From assembly GCA_963210315.1 (NCBI GenBank), contig OY723264.1, positions 124,001 through 188,000 of the forward strand: a DNA stretch of 64,000 bases, read 5' to 3'. This stretch comes from Rhynchopus euleeides. Its lineage: Eukaryota; Euglenozoa; Diplonemea; Diplonemida; Diplonemidae. The notes below the pieces were generated by a model. The model saw nothing but the letters and a program-made list of their open reading frames with translations, did not search any database and was not told the origin of the DNA. A program made the position numbers and the translations under genes. Shown here one piece after another: positions 53,277-62,600 of this stretch; within the stretch, counting starts at the first letter, position 1; each line of letters opens with the position of its first letter.

Positions 53277-53855
53277 TCAAAATTCTTGAGTCTCTGATTT
53301 GTGTCGGAGGATAGAAAAGGGAAAAGGGGTGAGGTAAACATTCTGAGATCTCAGAGAGAGTGGTTGTACTTGTTGATCGCTTCCACTATCTCGATCACAC
53401 CAGTCAAAAACACTTTCTGACGGGGGGTAGCGCAGCCACATCACTCGAATGAAAATCTGCGCCAGCTGTTTTTTTTGCACACCGCTCCTCTGACAAAACC
53501 TCATGCCCGCCCCCCCCCCCCCCCCCACACAGCCGGCACACGTCCATACCTTCAGCTTCAGCGACTTGGCCTTCTTCTGCAGCTCACGGTAGGTGAGATT
53601 CTCGAAGCCGTCGTCCCCCGCCTCCGCTGCCTCCTGAGGGGCCTCTGCCGTGCTCTCCTGCTTCTCGAGGGACGCAGTCTCCTCCGCTGCGGCCCCACTG
53701 CCCCTCTGTCGCTTCTTCTTCGGCTCCCCCCCTTCCTTCCCGACAGTCTTCGGCTCCGGCTGGGCAGAGTGGGTCTCGTACACCTTCCCGTCCCCGAAGT
53801 TGTACTGCGGGATGTCCAGCCCGCACAGGCTGACGTCGCTCGGAAGATCCGCCAT
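53277..53855 (-). CDS. SAP-domain protein, probable DNA/RNA-binding (3' exon structure uncertain)
   Basis: Exon 1 (53855-53550, 102 codons, phase 0) encodes a start with GLDIPQYNFGDGKVYETH, a basic KKKRQR patch that could be a nuclear localisation signal, an acidic Ala/Glu stretch, and the first helix of a SAP motif (NLTYRELQKKAKSLKLK). A 60-bp intron (GTATGG..TCAG, containing a long G run) leads to exon 2 at 53489, whose first residues RSGVQKKQLAQIFIR supply the second SAP helix. Staying in this frame gives a stop at 53277. A further splice reading into IVEAINKYNHSL would need an unusually short intron. SAP domains bind AT-rich DNA or RNA. Confidence 0.6.
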   Translation of the reverse strand: MADLPSDVSLCGLDIPQYNFGDGKVYETHSAQPEPKTVGKEGGEPKKKRQRGSGAAAEETASLEKQESTAEAPQEAAEAGDDGFENLTYRELQKKAKSLKLKVWTCAGCVGGGGGAGMRFCQRSGVQKKQLAQIFIRVMWLRYPPSESVFDWCDRDSGSDQQVQPLSLRSQNVYLTPFPFSILRHKSETQEF

Positions 53856-54494
53856 TTTCCCTTAAGATCCCCCCTCTCGCAACAACACGGCCCTCCCTCT
53901 AAGCGAGCCTATCTATTTGTGAGAGGACGGGGGGGGCCTCCGACACTGCTCTTCCACCCCTTGCGTTGCCAGCAGGCCGCAGGCCTGTCGCTAACTTTTC
54001 GATTTTGCAGATTTGGTGGGTTGACGCTCCTGTTTTGGGGGGGGATCAGGGGGAAAAACACTAGGGGTCAATTTTTCTCGCGCGCGCTTCGCGCGCGCTC
54101 GTGTTGTTCCCAAATTTTCCCATCGGTGGACCACTAGGTGGGCACGGTGTGAGGCGCTGGGTTCCTTCCGTGGTTCCTCTCCCGCTCGCGCCGTCGGGTG
54201 CCGGAGGAAACCAAAAAAATGGCTTTCGGGACCATGATTTCGACGCTGCCCCCTGATATGCCACGGCCGTCAAAGCGCAAGGACTTGGTTACTAGACGGG
54301 CACGCGAGATGGGGGGTCTGGGGGGCAGAGCCCCCCAGCCGCCGGAGGCCACGGTAGTGAACATCTGTTCATTGTGGGCGTACAGATTCTGTGTGAGTTG
54401 GCTGCGCCCCCTGAGGCGATTGGGAGAGGCGCGTCGGTTCCCGGCAGCCGCCGGAGGCCACGGTAGTGAGCATCTGTTCCTGCAAAACCATACT

Positions 54495-54770
54495 CTCTTC
54501 GACGTCGACCCAGTGAAAGTGGGTTGACGCTTGGTCGACGCTTGGTGAGCGTCGACCCAGTGTAACCGGGTCAACGCTAGGTTAGCGTCGACCCAGTGCA
54601 ATAAATGGGTTGACGCTTGGTCCAGGCTTGAATGGCAACCCAGTTCCACTGGGTCGACGCTCCAAGCCTCGACCAAGCGTCAACCCAGTCCACTGGGTCG
54701 ACGCTGGGTCGACGCTTTTTTATGGGGGGGGAAACCTCAAATCACTGGGTCGACGGTCGACGCTTAGCGA
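54495..54770. repeat. Cluster of palindromic gggtcgacgct / agcgtcgaccc repeats
   Basis: The phrase tgggttgacgcttgg or ctgggtcgacgct and its reverse complement alternate at least ten times in both orientations within 275 bp. The shared heptamer (g)ttgacgct resembles the core of the tyrosine-recombinase elements (gttgacgcttc). Confidence 0.85.
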
Positions 54771-55603
54771 CATGCCTGAGCAGGCCGTAAGGGTGTGGGG
54801 GGGGGGGGGGGGGGGAGGTGTCGGAAGCTCTGGCGGGTGGCTGATTGATGTTGGGCGGTGGTGGCGGCTCTCCCCGGTGGTCCTCTAGTCTGCCTGGTGG
54901 TGCTGCACAGAGGGAGAGAGGCTGTGTGTGGATCTGGCATGGGGGGAGACTCGGGAGATAGTGTGTGCTAGGTGTTGCAGAAGAGGGGCAGGGCGCTGGT
55001 GGGAGGAGGGGGTGGTGGGGATGGAACGACCCGCGAGGGGCGTTGCTGTTTTTGACAACGCGCCGCCATTCTTTTGCGCCGCGATTATACCCTCCTGCTG
55101 TTAGCCCGGTGTTCCTCAGAGTGGAGGTGGGGGGGCAGGGGAAGCGAGCTGGCGGCCCTCCCCCTCCCCCCACAAACACAGGGTTGCCCCCACACACAGC
55201 TTTTGACACAGTATTGACACCCACACCACCCAGTACACGCCATGCACAGAGGTGCGAATCAAAGATCGATTTTGCTTCACACTATCAAATGGGACCCCCC
55301 ACTCCCCACCCTATTTCGTATCAAATCCCGTTGTGTGTGCCTGCCACACACACACAGTGGCACGCACGAATCGTGCAGAAAGAGGAACACGCTGCTCCGC
55401 CCGAGCGGGCGATTTGCGCGTTCTACCAAGGCCATCCCCACCCCCACCACCGACTGAGCACCCGCTCCTGACGAACTCCCACCCCCCACTGCCCCCGAAA
55501 TAGCGAACAAGACCGCATTCTGGAACGGGGTTGTCAAGTGAGGGTGGGTCAGGGAAGCGGCGAGGGAGGGGGTCTGTGCGTCTGTGTGTGTGTGTTGAAC
55601 CCA

Positions 55604-55735
55604 GTTTTAAGGCGGTGTCTGGCTAGCGCAACCTTTCTCAACAGAAGCACCTCCCCTCACGTCCGACACTTGTGTGTGTGTGTGTGGTTATCAAGTTTTA
55701 AGGCGGTGTCGCCCTGCACGGGCAGTAGCACCTCC
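55604..55735. repeat. Paired short repeat (agttttaaggcggtgtc)
   Basis: Two copies of gttttaaggcggtgtc, each followed about 25-30 bp later by gcacctcccct, start at 55604 and 55695. A (tg)n tract separates them. Possibly small structured RNAs, but no tRNA or known snoRNA pattern was found. Confidence 0.6.
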
Positions 55736-56572
55736 CCTTCAGTATCGCACTCCCGAAGGATTCCCCAACACGACGTGACACCGGTTTCGACGCGTACTCT
55801 TCGTACCCCTCCCCCCGGCCGCGTCTCTTCAGCGAAGAACCGGGGATAATCGGACCAGGGCTAGCTAAACCCTGGTGGTGTCACGGGTGGGGTTGGAGAG
55901 GGAGAAAAGGAAGAAATGAAGTTGCGAAAAAGTCAAACACTGACACGTGAAATCAATAAAAAAGCGGTATATATCGCCCCCTTGCTGCGACAAAGACACT
56001 AAATAGTCAGGCCGCTCCAAGAGTCTTGAGGGCTTGTGTGTGTGTGTGTGTGGAAGAACTACTAGATAAAAACAAAAGGGGCAGGAGAGGGGGGGGGGGT
56101 CGGGTGTGTAGCGCTGGCAACGAGTTTCACAAAATCTATCTATTCTTGGATCTTCCTGGGTATCCCACCCACCCCACCCCACCCTACCGCTGGCTAGTGG
56201 TGTGCTGGCAGCAGGTGGCAGATCGGCATACCCACCCACCCCCACCCCAGCACCGAAGCATTCCCTTGCTGCAACGCGTGTGCGTGTGGGGGGGGGGGGG
56301 GGGGGCGGGGGCGGGGGCGGGGTAGGCGGGAGGGGAGGGTGTGTGTTCCAATCTCACAAAGAACCCTTCTATGTGTGCCCCCGGGGGGGTGGGTGGGTGG
56401 GGGGGGGGGGGGGGGGGTAAAATCTATAGATCAGCGTCATATCACATGTCTTCCACCTGAAGCAACCGACGAAAGGGGTTACAAAATGTTCTTTTTAAAC
56501 TCTCATTGCTGGCAGAGGTTTGGGGGGGGGGAACCTACCAGGATTCACGTCACACAACTCGCCAGGCACGCT

Positions 56573-57985
56573 TCAGTCACAGCAGTACGCATCGAGGAAG
56601 TCATCACCCATGGACATCCTTGCATCCCCCATCTTCTCCGTCGAAGCGTACGATCGCTGCTGTGACGTAGCGTGCGTTGCGACGTCTGCCGTCGCAAGTG
56701 TGCGTGGGTCGGGCCTCGAGTCGAAGACACGCCGCCCATCACCCGTCCCATATCCGAAGTGTGCAGCCACACTCCCAGCAGGGGGTGTGGCTGTCGGTGC
56801 GCCGCCGAACACGCCGGACGCCACCTCGGAGGCGTGTGTGTTGACGGTGCTCTGGCCCAGCGCCGACTGGCTGAGGGAGAGGCTCTGGTTCTTCTTCGGG
56901 GAGTTGACGGTGCTGTTGAAGCGCAGCGCGCTGCACGACATCAGCTTGTTCTCCTTCACGCGCGCGTCGAGCATCTGGATCTTGCGGTCCGCGGAGTCGC
57001 CGACAGTCCGCTTCCGGAGCATCACCTCGCACGTCTCCAGCTCATCCAGCGACACCGCCACCCCGTAGTGCAGGTAGTCCAGGAACTGCGAGAGTGTCTG
57101 CAGGGCTGGGAGGGACGACTTGTCCTCGACCTCGTTGAGGCAGTCCTTGATCTTGTGCATGGCCTTGCGGAAGGTCTGGGTGATGTTCAGCTCCTGCACA
57201 ATCCCGTTGGCAACGTCTTCGTTGACGCCCCCTGGGGTCTTGCCGTGCAGGAGACTTCGCGCGGCATTTGCCGTACGCAGGTGCATGCGCAGCTGGTGCA
57301 GCACCCACTTGTCGTCCTCCATGCTCTGGTGCTGCTGGCGGATCTGCAGCACCTCCTCGTCACCCAGCCCGTCGAGGTGCGGCACGCTCATGTTGGTGTT
57401 CGCCACCTGGCTGCGCGGTGCGGTGCGCAGCGGCTTGGAGGGGAAGTGCGCCGCCAGGATCTGGTGCACCTGGCTCCCCACGCCCCGCGTCCGCACCTTG
57501 AGGTCCTGCTTCTGGTAGTCGATGCGCGCCTGCCGCTTCACCATCTCCTTGCGGATCGCGATGTACATCTCGTCCACCTTCTCCGCCTCCACGATGAGCC
57601 CTCCCACGATGTAGTTGATGAACTCGATGATGCTGAGAAGCGGCTTCAGCGCAGGGAACTGGTACAGATCCACCCCACGCGTCGCATGCTTCAGGTGTGC
57701 CTGCTTCAGGTTCAGGAACATCAGCAGCCCCATGTCCTCTGTGTTGGGCAGCGAGGCTGTCGGCGTGCAGCTCAGCCGCCCAGAGAAGATCCGGAGGCAC
57801 CGCTTGACCACCCCGTGCAGCGACTCGGGCCCTGCCGAGGGGTGCGCCCCTGCACCCCCCACGCTGGTCCGGCTGTCGAACATAGAGGGCGCCACGCTGC
57901 CAGCCTGCTGCTGGTTGAGGTCCTGCACATGCTGTTGGTACATCTTGTACACGTTGATGCCCTCAGGCGGGGACCCGCCGTCCAT
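56573..57985 (-). CDS. Helical protein of unknown function (about 470 residues)
   Basis: Start taken at MDGGSPPEGINVYKMY (57985). The frame is open 23 codons further, but a typical 3' splice site (CCCATTGCAG) lies in that stretch, so an upstream exon may exist. Residues about 60-150 are hydrophobic-helical (FPALKPLLSIIEFINYIVGG). The stretch about 150-350 is rich in charged helices (EKVDEMYIAIRKEMVKRQARIDYQKQ in two pieces, then MEDDKWVLHQLRMHLRT). The last 110 residues are Ser/Ala/Gly-rich and disordered, ending DAYCCD. Nothing in it matches a family I know. It is probably a coiled-coil or scaffold protein. Confidence 0.75.
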   Translation of the reverse strand: MDGGSPPEGINVYKMYQQHVQDLNQQQAGSVAPSMFDSRTSVGGAGAHPSAGPESLHGVVKRCLRIFSGRLSCTPTASLPNTEDMGLLMFLNLKQAHLKHATRGVDLYQFPALKPLLSIIEFINYIVGGLIVEAEKVDEMYIAIRKEMVKRQARIDYQKQDLKVRTRGVGSQVHQILAAHFPSKPLRTAPRSQVANTNMSVPHLDGLGDEEVLQIRQQHQSMEDDKWVLHQLRMHLRTANAARSLLHGKTPGGVNEDVANGIVQELNITQTFRKAMHKIKDCLNEVEDKSSLPALQTLSQFLDYLHYGVAVSLDELETCEVMLRKRTVGDSADRKIQMLDARVKENKLMSCSALRFNSTVNSPKKNQSLSLSQSALGQSTVNTHASEVASGVFGGAPTATPPAGSVAAHFGYGTGDGRRVFDSRPDPRTLATADVATHATSQQRSYASTEKMGDARMSMGDDFLDAYCCD

Positions 57986-59677
57986 GGTGCGGCCCCCCTC
58001 CCAAGCTATGACCTGCAATGGGCAGAGGTGGTGCGGGGTGGGTGAGGGCGGCAACGCAACACGCTGTCAGTTCGCAAAATACCAAAAGCAGATGGGGATG
58101 AGGCAGCGGGTGGGCTTGGGGGCGGGGCTGGCCAGACTGAATTGCGGGCACGAAATCTTGCACAGCACACTTCGTGTGTTCAGGGAAACCGGTCGTACTG
58201 CGGGCAACGGGAGGAGGGGGGCGAACCTCCACCAAAGACCTCCGACGACAGCTTCTCCCAAGCACTGCACCGCCCCGCCAAGCATTCGTTCCTCTGTCAT
58301 GAGATAGTTGATGAAAGGAGAGACTCAGTTCCAGAGTGCGCTGTCGACACCACACACCAGCTGCCCCGCTTGCAAGAAGCGGTGGTGGTGGTGGTGTGTG
58401 GCGCGCGCGCTTGGTGGAGCTGAACGGAACACCAACAGAAATAATCTCGGAGGCCATGCGTGACTGAAGCAGCATGTGTGACGAAGGCCAGGCGGCTTCT
58501 GATAGTTATGGGGTTTTTGGTTCGAACACAGCTCGGTTCAAAAACACAAGAATAAAAGCGTGATGGACAGGGGAGATGGGGGAGGGAAGCAATAGGGTTC
58601 GGCTAAAAGGACCGAAGGAAGCGCAAGGGGAAGGGGGTGAGGAGGGAAGGGCCGCACAGGGGCGGTGTTGGGAGTCTCGGCAGGTGCTGTATCCAAGCAG
58701 TGCTGGTGATCGAGAGCAGGTGTCGCAGCAGCGGGGGCAGCAGGGCGTTGTGTTGCACTGCCACCCGTTCCAGAAAAGTGCTGCTGTTGACGCAAGCCTC
58801 GCGGTGCCTACGGATTGCGCAGAGAGCCAAGAGGGAGACACGGCCGCAGGGCTGCTGGGCAGGGTCCAGCAGCCAGGCGGGCTGTGTGGTGGGGAATCAT
58901 GAGACATGATAGCGAAAGGGTGGGTTCAAGCAAAAAAGGGGGGGGGGGGGGGGGGAACACAACCGTCAAACAAACATCTGCACCGCTGCGCTGTGGCGGT
59001 GCGGCAGACGAAAAAATTAGGCACGCCCAAATAGATAGATGCACCTTGCTCGCCCTGTCACCCAATGCAGAGGAAAGGCACAACATAGCTCTGTTTCACG
59101 GGTCGGCTATTAGCTCCTGGGTTTGCATTGCACGCGAGACACCAGGCACACCACGGGCAGGAACAGTGCCAAGAACGAACGAAGCACCCTTCAGTGGCAA
59201 CCGTTCTCAGCCTGCATGGATGTTCCGCCTTTGTTGCTTCTGGAGTCGCTGCGACACACATGGGGGTATTCGCTGTTCGGAAAGTTTTCGGCGCCTTTCT
59301 CACAAGAGAAACAAGAGAAAGGCGCCAAAAGAGACACCTCTTTCGGCACGTGGCACCCCGTCACACGTACACCCCTGAAACAAAATGTGACTGCCAAACC
59401 ATTGGCTTACGAATGCACACCTGCCCCGGTTGGATGGCAAAAAACAACTATGACCCTTCGGCCGGCGAGTTGTATCTGAAGAAACAGAAGATGATGTGCC
59501 ACTGTCTAATGTGTGATGCACTCTAGCGCGCTTCCGCGCCACACCACGGGGGTGGTCGTGTTCCCCCCCCCCCCCCCCAGCCGCACACTCTCGTGTTCTT
59601 CTGCACCTACAAACCTGGTTCCAGGACTTCCACTCTTCTGTTATGCCACATGATGAAACCGTACTCCTTTCACTTGA
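57986..59677. other. Intergenic region
   Basis: No gene supported. Contains G/C runs (58938-58955, 59563-59578), a short hairpin at 59290-59326, and possibly an upstream exon of the preceding gene near 58000-58400 that I could not define. Confidence 0.5.
59290..59326. other. Perfect 12-bp stem hairpin
   Basis: ggcgcctttctc and its exact reverse complement gagaaaggcgcc flank a 13-base purine-rich loop. It is 350 bp downstream of the RTX gene stop on the minus strand. It does not fit the histone mRNA stem-loop consensus. Confidence 0.7.
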
Positions 59678-62600
59678 TTATCGGTTGAATCCACAATCCT
59701 GCTGCCGGTCCTCGTACTTCCTGAGGCGTTCCCAGTGCTCCAGGCGCAGCAGGTCAAACATCTCGTGCTTCACATGCACCTCCGGCGACACGATGAGGCT
59801 GTTGGTGGGGCCCCACACGACCTGTGTGGTCACCGCGTTGTCTGCAGCAATTGCGTCGTTACCGCCCTGCCGACAGCTTGTCCGACATCGAGCCTGCGTC
59901 AGGCTCGTCATGGCGCCCCACACCGTAGCTCTTGTCGTGGTATGTGTCCAGCCTGTCGTCCACCAGGCTCGTGCGGGGCAGCCTCGCAAGCTCTGCCGAC
60001 GGGTCCTCCGTCAGACGGTCTTCGATGAGGTGGCGCACCTCGTCGTGGTGGTCGTCCTGCACATGGCGCACGTTGCGCAGCCCGTCACGCACAGAGGGGG
60101 TGAAGGCAGCGCCTTCGAAGGTCGTCACAATGGCAAGCGCGAAGTCACCGACAAGCATGTCGTTGCCACTGCCGCCTGAAAGCACGTCGCTGCCCCAGCG
60201 TGTAGACGGCAGGCGGTTCCAAGCACCCGCAGCACGCCTCCTCAGCTCCGACCCGCTGAGAGCACTGCTCACGAACGGCGCCAAGTCGCGGTTCTTGTGA
60301 CGCTGCAGGAGATGGGCGTGGTCCTCAGCCTCGTGCTCGAGCCAGTCATGGTTGCCGCTCCACCCGGGCACGTGGTCGTCGTTGATGTCGGGCACCTCCC
60401 AGCCCTGAGCGACAATGCCCTTAGACACCACAATCAATGAATCCCCGACAGCCACGTCGTCGTCGTCCCCGCCGTCCAGCGCGTCGTTCGACACGCTCAG
60501 CTGGAGGTCCGGTGCAGCCACCGCCACGCTGGGCGCCGTGTCCGCCAGTGCTGACACCACGGCGTGGTGGCGCTCGTACAGCGCATACAGCACGTCCACA
60601 CCCAGCTCCTCGAAGTCGGCGTACATCTGCAGCAGCGCCAGCAGGCGCTCCTCAATATCCTCCCCACCCAGCTGCTCGCGGTACACCACGTCCGAGAAGA
60701 CCTCCAGGCGGTCCCCGACAAGCGTGTCGCTGCCCAGCCCGCCGGACAGGGTGTCGTTGCCCACCGTCACGCTTGTGGGCAGGCTGTACACCCCCTGCTG
60801 TGCCTCGTACGTCCCCGCATCGGCAGACAGGCGCGCCAGGCGGTGCTGCACCTCCACCCACCGCCGTGCGGCACGGTCGCGCATGTCGCGCACAGCTTCG
60901 ACATCCAGCTGCTCCGCCGCATGGTAGAAGGCGCTGTCCCCCACAAGCAGGTCGTTGCCGGCATCGCCGCTCAGCACGTCGTTCCCGTCCACCTGGTGCG
61001 CGTGGCGCGCCACATCCGGCACCGCCGCCGTGAAGGGGCGCAGTAGCCCCGGCTCTGCCGACAGCGCCATGTCCGCTACACCCACAGCAGCCAGCATCGC
61101 CTCCAGGTCCGCAGGCAGCACCGTCGCGATGGCGGCATCCTGCATGGGGCGGAACGCGTGCGCACGCCCTGCCTGCTCCGGCAGCATCCACACGGGGGCG
61201 TGCAGCACGTGCCCGAAAAAGGCAACGTCCACTACCGGGGTCTGCTGCGTGCGCTGCAGCACGCGCACCACCGTCGTCGCGAGGGGCAGCGTGGAGTCCT
61301 GGTGGTACAGCGCAGACACCCCGTCGCCGTACAGCACGTCCTCCCCGTCCCCGCCGTGCAGCGTGTCGTCCCCGCGCTGCCCGATCAGCACGTCGTCCCC
61401 CGCATCGCCGTGCAGCGTGTCGTTGCCCGCAGGCAGCAGCGCCAGCCCGCCCACCATGCTGCGCCACGGTGCGGGGCTCGGCGGGGCCGGGATGTCCGGC
61501 AGCGCCCCACGCAGCTTCGTGCGCCCGTCCTGGTGGTATGCCCCGAAGGTGACGAGCACATCCGCACCCAGCAGCGCCACGCCATCTGCCGCAGTGGGGC
61601 CCGCCCCCTGCAGCGTGTGTGCCTCCACCCACTGCCCCGTCAGCGTCGCCTGCTCCTCCAGCACCACGTTGCGGTGCCACACACCCGTGTTCGCGTTCGC
61701 CTTCGTGTTGATGCGCGGCAGACCGTCCGCCCCCAGCGCACGCACCACGTGCCCCATGTCCCCAAGCAGCACGTCCGACCCGGGCCCGCCCCGCAGGACG
61801 TCACTGCCGTGCTCGCCGAACACCTCGTCGTCACCCTCCCCGCCGTCGATGGCGTCGTTGCCGCGCTGTCCGTGCAGCACATCGTCGCCTGCATCCCCGA
61901 ACAGCGCGTCGTCCCCGCCCACCTCGTCCACATCGTCGAAGCGCTGCACCGTGCGCACCACGTCCGCGTAGCGCGCCGCACCCGGGTACCGCGTCCACAG
62001 CAGCGCGTGCACGTAGGGTGGGCCCGACACAGAGGTCACTACAGGCGCAGGCGGCGGCGGCAGAGGTGTCACGGCAGAGCACGTGTAGGTGAAGGCAAAC
62101 CCGTGCTCCTCCCTCCCGTTGTTGGACTCGAATCGCACGAGCACGTCCCCGTCGAAGGTGGCGGTGGGCGGCAGGCTGTCTCCCTCACGCACCCAGCGCA
62201 GGTTCAGCGTCCCGTCATGGTCCACCTGGTACAGCGACACCAGGTCCCGATCCTCCGTGTCGAAGCGCGACCACGACACCGTCACCGACTGCCCGCTGCA
62301 CGCCGTCTGCCAGCACTTCCGCTCGTTGCGCCCGTAGCGCGCAGACGGCGACACAGGGTTTGCCACGGTGCCGGCCTGCGGCGTCAGCACGTCGAACTCC
62401 CCGACACACACACCCGCAGGGCGGGTAGGCAGAGCCGGCGCCTCGGTGGCGGGCACAGGCGTCGGGTTGACGAAGACGGTGCGGCTGATGATGCCGTTGT
62501 CGCCCAGCACCACGTCCGCCTCCGTCCCGCCGTACACCACGTCACCCTCGTCATCCCCGCCCAGCACGTCGTGTCCGCCGGTGATGTCGTCCTCCCCTGC

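Larger units (their letters stand above)
53856..56572. other. Long intergenic region with unusual repeats
   Basis: No gene supported. Holds the GTCGAC palindrome cluster (54495-54770), a paired 90-bp repeat (55604-55735), (tg)n tracts (55580-55690, 56035-56052), and G runs of 17 or more at 54797-54815, 56288-56305 and 56400-56417 that could form G-quadruplexes. Confidence 0.5.

Noticed and set aside
56288..56420. Telomere-like G-rich repeats
   Set aside because: They are pure G runs and gggtgggtggg slippage tracts, not a regular telomeric unit.
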